Assembly: GCA_965206445.1 (NCBI GenBank)
Contig: CBDBJR010000002.1
Span: 2,480,001 to 2,544,000, forward strand
DNA length: 64,000 nucleotides
Reading direction: 5' to 3'
Origin: CBDBJR01 sp965206445
Lineage (GTDB): Bacteria; Pseudomonadota; Gammaproteobacteria; Arenicellales; Poriferihabitantaceae
Shown: piece after piece, positions 26,382 to 36,399 of the stretch
Position numbering within the stretch: the first letter of the stretch is position 1
Layout: every line of letters starts with the position of its first letter
Program-made: the position numbers and the translations under genes
Notes under the pieces: generated by a model
The model's database searches: none
Told to the model about the DNA's origin: nothing
What the model saw: only the letters and a program-made list of their open reading frames with translations

Positions 26382-27542
26382 ATGCCCGACCTCCACCTCC
26401 CGTTCGACCTGCCGGAAACGCTGCAATTGCTGCGCACCGCGGTGCGGCAGTTTGCCGACGCTGAAATTGCCCCCCGGGCGCAGGCGATTGACGCCGACAA
26501 TCTGTTCCCGAACGCGCTGTGGCCACGGCTGGGCGAGCTGGGCCTGCTCGGGATTACCGTGCCGGAGGAATACGGCGGCAGCGGCATGGGCTATCTGGCG
26601 CACACCATCGCGATGGAGGAAATCAGCCGGGCGTCGGCGTCGGTCGGGTTGAGCTATGGGGCGCACTCGAATCTGTGCGTCAACCAGATTTACCGCAACG
26701 GCACGCCGGCGCAACAGCAGCGCTACCTGCCGGCACTGGTCCGCGGTGAACATATCGGGGCGCTGGCCATGTCGGAGGCGGAATCCGGCTCGGACGTCGT
26801 CAGCATGCGCCTGCGGGCGCGGCGGAAAAACGGCGGCTACGTGCTCGACGGCCGGAAAATGTGGATCACCAACGGGCCGGATGCCGACATCATCGTCGTC
26901 TATGCGAAAACCGAACCCGAGCTGAAACAGCATGGCATCACGGCATTTATCATCGAGCGCGGCTTTAACGTCAAGCGCGGCGAGAAGCTCGACAAGCTGG
27001 GGATGCGCGGCTCCAACACCGGTGAGTTGATCTTCGATCAGGTCAAGGTGCCGGAAGAAAACATCCTCGGCCACCACAACGGCGGCGTCAAGGTGCTGAT
27101 GAGCGGGCTGGATTTTGAGCGGGTAGTGCTGGCCGGCGGGCCGCTGGGGATTATGCGCGCCTGCCTGGACATCGTGCTGCCGTACGTTCATCAACGCCGT
27201 CAATTCGGTCAATCGATCGGTGAATTTCAATTGATTCAGGCCAAATTGGCGGACATGTACACGACTCTGAACGCCTGCTGCGCGTACGTCTATGCGGTTG
27301 CGCACGCCGGCGACCGCGACACCATCGCGCGCCGCGATGCGGCCGGGGCGATTTTATACAGCGCCGAGAAAGCCACTGCGATGGCGCTCGATACCATTCA
27401 AATCCTCGGCGGCAACGGCTACACCAACGAGTACGCCGCCGGCCGCCTGCTGCGCGACGCCAAACTGTATGAAATCGGCGCCGGCACCTCGGAAATCCGG
27501 CGCATGCTGATCGGCCGCGAGCTGTTCGAGCAGAGCCGATAA
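26382..27542 (+). CDS. liuA: Isovaleryl-CoA dehydrogenase
   Basis: A 386-residue FAD-dependent acyl-CoA dehydrogenase acting on isovaleryl-CoA in leucine breakdown. Seen are GITVPEEYGGSGMGYL, ALAMSEAESGSDVVSM (FAD binding), KMWITNGPDAD, KLGMRGSNTGEL and ILGGNGYTNEY. In LDFERVVLAGGPLGIM the Glu sits at the place of the catalytic base typical of isovaleryl-CoA dehydrogenase (helix G); short-chain relatives have theirs near the C-terminus. It is first of four same-strand genes for leucine/isovalerate catabolism and is 4 bases from the thiolase gene. Confidence 0.93.
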   Translation: MPDLHLPFDLPETLQLLRTAVRQFADAEIAPRAQAIDADNLFPNALWPRLGELGLLGITVPEEYGGSGMGYLAHTIAMEEISRASASVGLSYGAHSNLCVNQIYRNGTPAQQQRYLPALVRGEHIGALAMSEAESGSDVVSMRLRARRKNGGYVLDGRKMWITNGPDADIIVVYAKTEPELKQHGITAFIIERGFNVKRGEKLDKLGMRGSNTGELIFDQVKVPEENILGHHNGGVKVLMSGLDFERVVLAGGPLGIMRACLDIVLPYVHQRRQFGQSIGEFQLIQAKLADMYTTLNACCAYVYAVAHAGDRDTIARRDAAGAILYSAEKATAMALDTIQILGGNGYTNEYAAGRLLRDAKLYEIGAGTSEIRRMLIGRELFEQSR

Positions 27543-27546
27543 CCGC

Positions 27547-28770
<1,224 letters not shown>

Positions 28771-28915
28771 CCGCTATCGCCATGCCGCTCAATCCGGCTT
28801 TGCCGCAGCGTCGCACGACCGGCGCCGTTGCGGTGCGCACAACAGAGCGGCCAGCAACCACCGTGCACGACCCACAGCGCCCGGCGGCCACCCGGCACCA
28901 CGACGGCCTGACAGC

Positions 28916-30538
28916 ATGCCCGTAATTGCCAACACCCTGCGGGTAGAAACCGACCAGTTTGCCGCCAATCGGCAGTATCAGGACGCCCTGTGCGCGACGC
29001 TGCAAACCCGGGTGCGGCAGATCGCTCAGGGCGGCAGCGACGCGGCCCGGCGCAAGCACACCGCACGCGGCAAACTGCTGGCAAGAGAGCGCATTGAGGC
29101 CCTGCTGGACCCCGGCAGCGCGTTCCTCGAGCTGTCACAGTTGGCGGCCTGGGAGGTCTACGCCGATGCCGTTCCCGCCGCCGGCATCATCACCGGGGTC
29201 GGCCGCATCCGGCAGCAGGAATGTATGATTGTCGCCAACGACGCCACGGTCAAAGGCGGGACCTACTACCCGCTGACGGTAAAAAAGCATCTGCGGGCGC
29301 AGGAAATCGCCGCCCAGAATCACCTGCCGTGCCTGTATCTGGTGGACTCGGGCGGGGCGTTTCTGCCGCAGCAGGACGAGGTGTTCCCCGACCGCACGCA
29401 TTTCGGGCGGATTTTTTATCATCAGGCCACCCTCTCGGCACTGGGGATTCCGCAGATTGCCGTGGTCATGGGCGCCTGCACCGCCGGCGGCGCCTACATA
29501 CCGGCGATGGCCGACGAGTCGATCATCGTGCGCAATCAAGGGACGATTTTCCTCGGCGGGCCACCGCTGGTCAAAGCGGCCACCGGGGAGCAGGTCAGCG
29601 CCGAAGAGCTGGGCGGGGCGGCGATGCACTCCCGCATTTCCGGCGTCACCGACCACCTGGCCGAAAACGACGCGCATGCGCTGGCGATTGCCCGGCAGAT
29701 CGTCGGCAGCCTGAATCGCCGCAAACCGGACTCGCTCGACCGCAGACCGCCGCAACCGCCGCAGTGGGACCCGGCCGAGCTGCGCGGCGTGGTGCCGGCC
29801 GACCGGCGAAAATCGTTTGACATCAAACAGGTGATTGCCCGCATCGTCGACCACAGCGAGCTGGACGAATTCAAGCAGCAATACGGCGCCACACTGGTCT
29901 GCGGCTTTGCCCACCTGCACGGCTATCCGGTCGGCGTGGTCGCCAACAATGGCATTTTGTTCGCCGAATCGGCGCTCAAGGGCGCGCACTTTGTGCAGCT
30001 GTGCGCGCAGCGCGGCATACCGCTGATATTTCTGCAAAACATCAGCGGGTTCATGGTCGGCAAGCAAGCGGAAAATCAGGGCATTGCCAAACACGGCGCG
30101 AAAATGGTCACCGCCGTCGCCTGCGCGCGCGTGCCCAAACTGACCGTCATCGTCGGCGGCAGCTTTGGCGCCGGCAACTACGCCATGTGCGGCCGGGCGT
30201 ACGACCCACGGTTTCTGTGGATGTGGCCGAATGCGCGCATTTCGGTCATGGGCGGCGAACAGGCCGCCGGTGTGCTCAGCACAATCAAACACGACGCCGC
30301 GCTGGCCGCCGCCCAATCATCGCAGGCCGAGCCCTGGCCGGCGGCGGAGCGCACCGCCTTTGAGCAGAAAATCCGGCAACAATACGAGCGGCAGGGCAGC
30401 CCCTATTACGCCAGCGCCCGGTTGTGGGATGACGGCGTGATCGATCCGGTTGACACACGCCAGGTGCTGACGCTGGGGCTGGCCGCCAGTTTGAACGCGC
30501 CGATTGAAGCCACCCGCTTCGGCGTATTCAGGATGTAG
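28916..30538 (+). CDS. liuB: Methylcrotonyl-CoA carboxylase beta subunit (carboxyltransferase)
   Basis: A 540-residue carboxyltransferase that moves CO2 from biotin to 3-methylcrotonyl-CoA. Diagnostic segments are KGGTYYPLTVKKHLRAQEIA, YLVDSGGAFLPQQDEVFPD, FGRIFYHQA, MGACTAGGAYIPAMADE, FLQNISGFMVGKQAE and SFGAGNYAMCGRAYDPRF. The start at 28916 is chosen by length and by similarity beginning at MPVIANTL; the frame is open upstream into the thiolase gene but adds nothing recognisable. It is 5 bases before the alpha-subunit gene. Geranyl-CoA carboxylase is a close alternative, less likely next to isovaleryl-CoA dehydrogenase. Confidence 0.92.
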   Translation: MPVIANTLRVETDQFAANRQYQDALCATLQTRVRQIAQGGSDAARRKHTARGKLLARERIEALLDPGSAFLELSQLAAWEVYADAVPAAGIITGVGRIRQQECMIVANDATVKGGTYYPLTVKKHLRAQEIAAQNHLPCLYLVDSGGAFLPQQDEVFPDRTHFGRIFYHQATLSALGIPQIAVVMGACTAGGAYIPAMADESIIVRNQGTIFLGGPPLVKAATGEQVSAEELGGAAMHSRISGVTDHLAENDAHALAIARQIVGSLNRRKPDSLDRRPPQPPQWDPAELRGVVPADRRKSFDIKQVIARIVDHSELDEFKQQYGATLVCGFAHLHGYPVGVVANNGILFAESALKGAHFVQLCAQRGIPLIFLQNISGFMVGKQAENQGIAKHGAKMVTAVACARVPKLTVIVGGSFGAGNYAMCGRAYDPRFLWMWPNARISVMGGEQAAGVLSTIKHDAALAAAQSSQAEPWPAAERTAFEQKIRQQYERQGSPYYASARLWDDGVIDPVDTRQVLTLGLAASLNAPIEATRFGVFRM

Positions 30539-30543
30539 CCGCG

Positions 30544-32541
30544 ATGTTCGACACCATTCTGATTGCCAATCGCGGCGAGATTGCCTGCCGGATTGCGCGC
30601 ACCGCCGGGCGCATGGGGATCGATACCGTGGCCGTCTATGCCGACGCCGACCGTGACAGCCTGCACGTGCGCAGCTGCCATCAGGCGGTGCATATCGGCG
30701 CGGCGGCGGTCGCCGACAGCTATCTGAATATCGAGAAAATCATTGCGGCGGCGCGGCAAACCGCGGCGCAGGCGGTGCATCCGGGCTATGGCCTGCTGTC
30801 GGAAAACCCGCTATTGGCGGACGCCTGCGTGGCCGCCGGGCTGGTTTTCATCGGCCCCGACGCCGCGTCGATGCGGGCGATGGGCGCCAAAAACCAGGCG
30901 AAAAACCTCATGCAGCAGCACGCGGTACCGGTGCTCGGCGGCTATCAGGGCGACGACCAATCTGCGGCGCGGCTGCGGCAGGCGGCCGAACAAACCGGCT
31001 ACCCGATATTGCTCAAAGCGATCGCCGGCGGCGGCGGCAAAGGCCTGCGGGCGGTGCACGCCGAGCCCGATTTTGCGTCCGCGCTGGCCGCGGTAAAACG
31101 CGAAGCCGCGGCGTCGTTTGCCGATGATCGCGTGCTGATAGAGCCGTATCTGCCGCGCGCCCGGCATGTCGAGGTGCAGATCTTTGCCGACCGGCACGGC
31201 GGCATCGTCCATCTGTTCGAGCGCGACTGCTCGCTGCAGCGGCGCCATCAAAAAGTGATTGAAGAATCACCGGCACCCGGGCTGAGCGAATCCACCCGGC
31301 GGGCACTGCACCGGGCGGCGATCGATGCCGCGCGCGCGATCGCGTATGTCGGCGCCGGCACGGTGGAGTTTCTGCTCACGCCGGATGGGCGGTTTTACTT
31401 CATGGAAATGAATACCCGCTTGCAGGTGGAGCACCCGGTGACCGAAATGATCAGCGGCCAGGACCTGGTCGAGTGGCAAATCCGGGTGGCCGCCGGTGAG
31501 CCGCTGCCGGCCACGCAGGCGGAGTTGCAGTGTCGCGGCCACGCGATCGAGGCGCGGATTTGTGCCGAGTCGCCGGCCAACGGCTTTATGCCGGCGGTGG
31601 GCCGCCTGCAGATCTACCGGCCGCCGGCGGCGGAGCATATTCGCATCGACAGCGGCGTGGCGCAGGGCGATGCCGTCTCGCCTTATTACGATTCGCTGCT
31701 GGCCAAGCTGATTGTCGTCGCGCCCGACCGCAAGCAGGCGCGCCGGCGGCTGCTTGCGGCCCTGTCCGGGTTCGACATCGTCGGCGTCGAGACCAACCTG
31801 TACTTTTTGCGCCTGCTGTGCCGCCTGCCGCCGTTTGCCGACGACACGCTTGACGACCTGCACACCGAAACCATCGCCGAGTATCAGGCCGACCTGCTGC
31901 GCGAACCGCCGGCGCCGCCCGACGACGCCTGGGTTGCCGCGGCGGTATACCGCCTCCATCGATGGACCGCCCCACTCGCCCGCTCCGCCTGGGCGCGACC
32001 CGGCCTGCCGGGCTGGCGCCTGCATCTGCCGGCGCAGCAAAAGGTGACTTTGCGCTGCCGGGATGAAGAACAAACCTGGTCGTTTGGCTGTGTTGACGAT
32101 GGCCTGCATCTGGTCGACGACCCCGACGCACCGGTGCGCTTGCGCAAGCTGCGCGGCGCACTCCACCAACTGGATTTTCGTGGCCGGCAGCGCCACTTGC
32201 GGCTGTATCACACCCCGGTCGGCATCCACGTCCACCACGCGGGAGCGGCCTGGCTGTTTACCATCGGCACCGCCATGCCGTCAGCCGCGCCGGCCCCGGC
32301 GGAAGAAACCGGCCTGTGCGCACCGCTGCCCGGCAGCGTGGCGGCGGTTCAGGTCGAACCGGGGCAGGCCGTCAAGCGGGGCGAGGTGCTGGTGATTATC
32401 GAGGCGATGAAAATGGAGCACGTTGTCACCGCCGCCTGTGACGGCGTGGTCGAGCGGATATTCTATCAACCGGGCGATCAGGTGGCGCAGGGCGCGCCGC
32501 TGCTGCGGTTGGTGGCAGCGGATCAGCCGGTACAATCCTGA
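30544..32541 (+). CDS. liuD: Methylcrotonyl-CoA carboxylase alpha subunit (biotin carboxylase + biotin carrier)
   Basis: A 665-residue biotin-containing subunit. The N-terminal biotin carboxylase domain (about residues 1-445) has IANRGEIACRIARTAGRMG, HPGYGLLSENP, the ATP-grasp loop KAIAGGGGKGLR, FERDCSLQRRHQKVIEE and MEMNTRLQVEHPVTEM. A linker follows, and the C-terminal carrier domain ends with the biotinylation site EAMKMEH. It completes the carboxylase with the beta subunit 5 bases upstream. The hydratase and HMG-CoA lyase genes that usually join this operon are not present here. Confidence 0.93.
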   Translation: MFDTILIANRGEIACRIARTAGRMGIDTVAVYADADRDSLHVRSCHQAVHIGAAAVADSYLNIEKIIAAARQTAAQAVHPGYGLLSENPLLADACVAAGLVFIGPDAASMRAMGAKNQAKNLMQQHAVPVLGGYQGDDQSAARLRQAAEQTGYPILLKAIAGGGGKGLRAVHAEPDFASALAAVKREAAASFADDRVLIEPYLPRARHVEVQIFADRHGGIVHLFERDCSLQRRHQKVIEESPAPGLSESTRRALHRAAIDAARAIAYVGAGTVEFLLTPDGRFYFMEMNTRLQVEHPVTEMISGQDLVEWQIRVAAGEPLPATQAELQCRGHAIEARICAESPANGFMPAVGRLQIYRPPAAEHIRIDSGVAQGDAVSPYYDSLLAKLIVVAPDRKQARRRLLAALSGFDIVGVETNLYFLRLLCRLPPFADDTLDDLHTETIAEYQADLLREPPAPPDDAWVAAAVYRLHRWTAPLARSAWARPGLPGWRLHLPAQQKVTLRCRDEEQTWSFGCVDDGLHLVDDPDAPVRLRKLRGALHQLDFRGRQRHLRLYHTPVGIHVHHAGAAWLFTIGTAMPSAAPAPAEETGLCAPLPGSVAAVQVEPGQAVKRGEVLVIIEAMKMEHVVTAACDGVVERIFYQPGDQVAQGAPLLRLVAADQPVQS

Positions 32542-32667
32542 GGTCGGGTGGGGGGTGTTTATCAGCAACCATGCACTTTTTGTGCCCTCCAACCTTCACC
32601 GGGCTGGTTGCTCCTGTCAAGCCGCTTCACTGCACAATGCGCGTCGGGCGAATGAAAGTGAGCGCGC

Positions 32668-33129
32668 TTAATCTGCCTCGTTGGACGTGCTGTTTAACCT
32701 GCCTTCGATGGCCTCTTGTATGTCAGGTGTACACTTTTTACCTTTGACTGCGGTCTCAACCATGCCCATTGTCACGCCATGCAATAAACCGACAAATGCC
32801 ACTTGCTTATCACTTAAGCCATTATGACGCGCTGCTTTTGTCACTTTATAATAGTTCTGCTTCCAATCCAGGCCGCACCAGTTCGCCAGGCTGGAGATCT
32901 CACCGGCAACGATCACTCTTGCCGCATTTTCTTCGGTGATCGGCAACGTCATTCTTTCTTTCTCTGAATCAGGCTGTACATAAGTGCCGTCACTTAGCCT
33001 TGCCTGGCCCCAGAAATTATTCATTGCAAGCTTTATGACGGAATCATACATCTCGTTTGGAATCACTCCGGCATAACAATAAGCACTGAATAGCATTGCT
33101 GTAATCATTGAGAATATATATTTAGTCAT
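32668..33129 (-). CDS. Exported hypothetical protein, 153 aa
   Basis: I do not recognise this protein. The ATG at 33129 gives a clear signal peptide (MTKYIFSMITAMLFSAYCYAG), which is why it is preferred over the longer frame open to 33285. The mature part is about 130 residues, mostly helical in appearance, with two cysteines (NWCGLDW and KKCTPD) that could pair in the periplasm. GC content is lower than in the flanking operons and no partner gene is adjacent: it lies convergent to the carboxylase operon. The function is unknown. Confidence 0.65.
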   Translation of the reverse strand: MTKYIFSMITAMLFSAYCYAGVIPNEMYDSVIKLAMNNFWGQARLSDGTYVQPDSEKERMTLPITEENAARVIVAGEISSLANWCGLDWKQNYYKVTKAARHNGLSDKQVAFVGLLHGVTMGMVETAVKGKKCTPDIQEAIEGRLNSTSNEAD

Positions 33130-33495
33130 GCGTATATGAGGGCGGTCGGGTTGCAACAGCTGGTAATGATGGAGGTACCCGGCTACAGAAGCAATAGCAG
33201 CGCCGGCCTGATTCAAAACGGCCGACAGCCAGGTCGCGGCGAACAGGAGCGCGGGCTTCCCAGCCCGCGAAATATAAATAAACACAGGCAGGAATGCCTG
33301 TGCTCCTTTAAAAAGGCAGCGGGGATATAAGGAGGAGGCGCCGGTATCGACCGCAAAAAACCGTTCGGCGGATTGAAAAATCGGCCAATCGAACCCATTA
33401 AGAACGCGACTCGGTTAAAATTCATTGACCGCTGACTGCGCCTGAGCGAACCGCCGCAGACGCACTGACTTGACATCTACCCGGATAAACCGCAA
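33130..33495. other. Intergenic region before the Bat operon, with a REP-like element
   Basis: These 366 bases hold no supported gene. They contain a REP-like double hairpin at 33241-33306. The remainder shows no clear promoter, although the Bat operon must be transcribed from here or further upstream. Confidence 0.5.
33241..33306. repeat. REP-like double hairpin (variant)
   Basis: It starts GAACAGGAGC like the 70-bp repeats at 14471 and 15296. Hairpin 1 is GCGGGCT-TCCC-AGCCCGC and hairpin 2 is CACAGGCA-GGAA-TGCCTGTG, ending GCTCC. Same architecture with different stem sequences, as expected for a REP-type family under stem covariation. Confidence 0.75.
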
Positions 33496-34869
33496 GTGAA
33501 TACCAGTATGCCGACAAAAGCCCTTCAGGACGCCGCTACCGCCGCAGATGACGCTACCGCCACGGATGACGCTACCGCCACGGACGCCACAACCGCCGCG
33601 GATGCCGCTACCGCCGCGGATGCCGCTACCGCCGCGGACGACGCTACCGACACGGACGACGCTACCGCCACGGATGCCGCTACCGCCACGGACGACGCTA
33701 CCGCCACGGACGACGCCACCGCCACGGACGACGCTACCGACACGGATGCCGCTACCACCACGGACGACGCCACCGACACGGACGCCACAACCGACACGGA
33801 TGCCGCCACCGCCACGGACGACGCCACCGCCACGGACGACGCCACCACCACGGACGCCACCACCGCCACAGACGCCGCCACCCGGCCGGACGACCCGCTG
33901 CGGGAGAAATTTCACCGCGCCCACGAGCGCTTGCAGCAGCAGGTGATCGGCCAGCCGTATCTGACCGAGCGGCTGCTGATTGCGCTGCTGGCGGACGGGC
34001 ATTTGCTGGTTGAGGGCGCCCCCGGGCTGGCCAAAACCCGGGCGGTCAAATCACTGGCGGCGTTGATCGACGCCGATTTCCACCGCATTCAGTTCACCCC
34101 CGACCTGCTGCCGACCGACCTCACCGGCACCGACATCTACCAGCCGCAGACCACGCGGTTCGTGTTCCAGCCGGGGCCGATTTTTCACCAGATTCTGCTG
34201 GCCGACGAGATCAACCGGGCGCCGGCAAAGGTGCAGTCGGCGCTGCTGGAGGCGATGTCGGAGCGCCAGATTACAATCGGCCACACCACCCACCCGCTGC
34301 CGCCGTTGTTTATGGTGATGGCAACCCAGAACCCGATTGAGCAGGAGGGTACGTACCCGCTGCCGGAGGCGCAGCTCGACCGCTTCCTGATGCAGGTGAT
34401 CATCTCCTACCCGGCGGTGGAGAGCGAGTACCGCGTGCTGGCGCTGGCCCGCCGTGAGGCGGCGGCCGAGTTGACGGCACCGGCGGCGGCGCAACAGGCA
34501 GCGCCGGTGCTGCACCCGAACGACGTGATGCAGGCGCGCCGGGCGGTGCTGGAAATTCATTTGTCGGCGGCGATGGAGGAATATATCGTGCAGTTGGTGC
34601 TCGCCACCCGGCAGCCCGAGGCCTACGGCGATGCGCTGTCCGGGATGCTGGAATTCGGCGCCAGCCCGCGCGGCTCGATCGGCCTGGAACGGGCGGCGCG
34701 CGCGCATGCGTGGTTGAACGGCCGCGATTATGTGTCGCCCGATGACGTGCAGAAGCTGGCGCACGACGTGCTGCGGCATCGGGTTTTATTGTCGTTTTCG
34801 GCTGAAGCCGACGGCATTACCAGCGACCGGTTTATCGACCGCCTGCTGGAAGTCGTGCCGGTGCCTTGA
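33496..34869 (+). CDS. MoxR-family AAA+ ATPase with a long N-terminal (DDATAT)n repeat
   Basis: A 457-residue protein: residues 12-129 are a low-complexity repeat of D, A and T only, and residues ~133-457 are a normal-length MoxR ATPase. Walker A is GAPGLAKT (174-181), Walker B is LLADEIN (234-240), and sensor/arginine-finger regions follow (MATQNPIEQEGTYPLPEAQLDRF). MoxR ATPases act as chaperones with VWA-domain proteins; here these are encoded downstream. The start is a GTG at 33496, or the ATG at 33508. No start codon lies between the repeat and the ATPase domain, so the repeat is translated if the ATPase is. The stop overlaps the next start by one base. The repeat is exceptional for the family. 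Confidence 0.88.
   Translation: MNTSMPTKALQDAATAADDATATDDATATDATTAADAATAADAATAADDATDTDDATATDAATATDDATATDDATATDDATDTDAATTTDDATDTDATTDTDAATATDDATATDDATTTDATTATDAATRPDDPLREKFHRAHERLQQQVIGQPYLTERLLIALLADGHLLVEGAPGLAKTRAVKSLAALIDADFHRIQFTPDLLPTDLTGTDIYQPQTTRFVFQPGPIFHQILLADEINRAPAKVQSALLEAMSERQITIGHTTHPLPPLFMVMATQNPIEQEGTYPLPEAQLDRFLMQVIISYPAVESEYRVLALARREAAAELTAPAAAQQAAPVLHPNDVMQARRAVLEIHLSAAMEEYIVQLVLATRQPEAYGDALSGMLEFGASPRGSIGLERAARAHAWLNGRDYVSPDDVQKLAHDVLRHRVLLSFSAEADGITSDRFIDRLLEVVPVP
33547..33885. repeat. 18-bp in-frame tandem repeat in the MoxR gene (about 19 units)
   Basis: Imperfect units of the type GA(T/C)GACGCTACCGCCACG encode D-(D/A)-A-T-(A/D/T)-(T/A) hexapeptides. Differences are mostly single-base changes between units. 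It yields spurious open frames in the other five frames. Confidence 0.95.
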
Positions 34870-35867
34870 TGCGCCGACCCGCCGACAGGGGCGATGGCGC
34901 CGCGCCGCAGCCGGGGCTGGTGGCCGATCAGCTGGCGTTGATCCGGCTGGCGCAGCAGGCGCACGCGATCAGACTGCCGGTGGCCGGGGTGCGCTCGGCG
35001 CTGACCGGGCTACAGGCTTCGCGCTTTCGCGGCCGCGGGATGGATTATTCCGAATCGCGCCGCTACCAGCCGGGCGACGACGTGCGGCGGATCGACTGGC
35101 GGGTGACCGCGCGCACCAACAAAACGCATACCAAGATTTACACCGAAGAAAAGGAGCGGCCGGTGTTTATACTCGCCGATTACAGCGCCAGCCTGTTTTT
35201 CGGCACGCGCAAAAATCTCAAATCGGTGACGCTGGCCGAAGTCGGCGCACTGCTGACCTGGGCGGCGGTCACCCAGGGCGAACGGGTGGGCGGCGTCATC
35301 ACCGGCCGACACGGCGTGCAACTGCTCAAACCCCGCGCCGGGCGCACCGGCGCGCTGTCGATTATCCATGCGCTGAGTGCGGCCAGCCGGCAACTGCCGA
35401 CCGGCAGCCTCGACCCGCAGCCGACGAGCTGCCTGGCAACCGGGTTGGAGCAGTCATCGCGGATCATTCACCCCGGCAGTCTGGTGATTCTGCTGAGCGA
35501 TTTCTATGCGCTGGATGACCGCTGCGAAAAACACCTGCGGCAACTGCGGGCGCACAACGACCTGATCGCCGGCGAGATCATCGACCCGCTGGAGCAGCGC
35601 GCCCCCGGGCCGGGCCGGTATGCGCTGACCGATGGCCGGCAAACCACGCTGATCGACATCCGCGATGCGGCGTCACGGCAGCGCTATCTGCAGCAATTCA
35701 CCCGCAAGCAGCAGCGGTTGCAGCGCCTGACCCGGCAACTGTCGATAGCCGCCTTTAGCGTGCTCAACGGTACCGACACGGCGGCCGCGGTGCAGCGTGT
35801 GTTTGCCGTCGGCCGGCACACCGGACGCCGCCGGGTGCAGCGCCCGGCGATGCGGGCCGGCACTTGA
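34869..35867 (+). CDS. DUF58 domain protein
   Basis: A 332-residue protein with the DUF58 core SRRYQPGDDVRRIDWRVTAR followed by KIYTEEKERPVFILADYSASLFFG. It then shows a VWA-like fold that carries a DYSAS metal-site-type motif. It always accompanies MoxR ATPases in Bat-type operons and is thought to work with them in protein assembly or stress tolerance; its biochemical role is unknown. Its ATG overlaps the MoxR stop (TGATG), indicating coupling. No signal peptide is seen. Confidence 0.87.
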   Translation: MRRPADRGDGAAPQPGLVADQLALIRLAQQAHAIRLPVAGVRSALTGLQASRFRGRGMDYSESRRYQPGDDVRRIDWRVTARTNKTHTKIYTEEKERPVFILADYSASLFFGTRKNLKSVTLAEVGALLTWAAVTQGERVGGVITGRHGVQLLKPRAGRTGALSIIHALSAASRQLPTGSLDPQPTSCLATGLEQSSRIIHPGSLVILLSDFYALDDRCEKHLRQLRAHNDLIAGEIIDPLEQRAPGPGRYALTDGRQTTLIDIRDAASRQRYLQQFTRKQQRLQRLTRQLSIAAFSVLNGTDTAAAVQRVFAVGRHTGRRRVQRPAMRAGT

Positions 35868-35886
35868 CCCGGCACGGACCACCGGG

Positions 35887-36399
35887 ATGCAGCCGAATAT
35901 CGATCCGCTGGCCGCACTGCGCGATATCGCCCTGCCGGCAGCGCCGCCGTGGTGGCCGCCGGCAGTCGGCTGGTGGCTGGTGCTGGCCATGGCGCTGCTG
36001 GTAGTCGGCGGCGGTGTGGTCTGGGTCTACCGGTGGATACGGCAGGGTCGGGCCAGACGCGCCGCCATCGCGTCGTTGCGGCGGCTCGACGTGCACGTTG
36101 ACGCCGCGCGGACGCCTGCCTGCCTGCAACAGATGTCGCGCGTGATCCGCCGGCTGGCGATAGCGGAGTTTGGCCGGCGGCGGGTGGCCGGGCTGTCCGG
36201 CGAGGGCTGGCTGCACTTTCTGGAGCACAGCGGCCGCTGCCAGGGGGCATTCGTCAGCGGCGTCGGACGCCATCTGATCAGCGGGCCATACCAGCCGCAG
36301 CCCGAGGTCGATCTGCCGGGCCTGCAAAACCTGCTGATTCAATGGTGCCGCCAAACCCGCAATCGCGCCGCCCGGCGACCAGCGCAGCCGACGGCATGA
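35887..36399 (+). CDS. DUF4381 domain protein (Bat operon)
   Basis: A 170-residue protein with DPLAALRDIALPAAPPWWPPAVGWW, the DUF4381 N-terminal signature, then one transmembrane helix (about residues 30-55) and a cytoplasmic helical part. The start at 35887 is fixed by this motif; the frame is open further upstream inside the DUF58 gene. It lies between the DUF58 and BatA genes and overlaps BatA by four bases (ATGA). The role in the Bat membrane complex is inferred from context. Confidence 0.85.
   Translation: MQPNIDPLAALRDIALPAAPPWWPPAVGWWLVLAMALLVVGGGVVWVYRWIRQGRARRAAIASLRRLDVHVDAARTPACLQQMSRVIRRLAIAEFGRRRVAGLSGEGWLHFLEHSGRCQGAFVSGVGRHLISGPYQPQPEVDLPGLQNLLIQWCRQTRNRAARRPAQPTA

Noticed and set aside
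33548..33946. Open frames in other phases of the MoxR repeat (PPRTTL... and VAVASSV...)
   Set aside because: An 18-bp repeat without stops leaves several phases open; only the frame continuing into the MoxR ATPase is supported.
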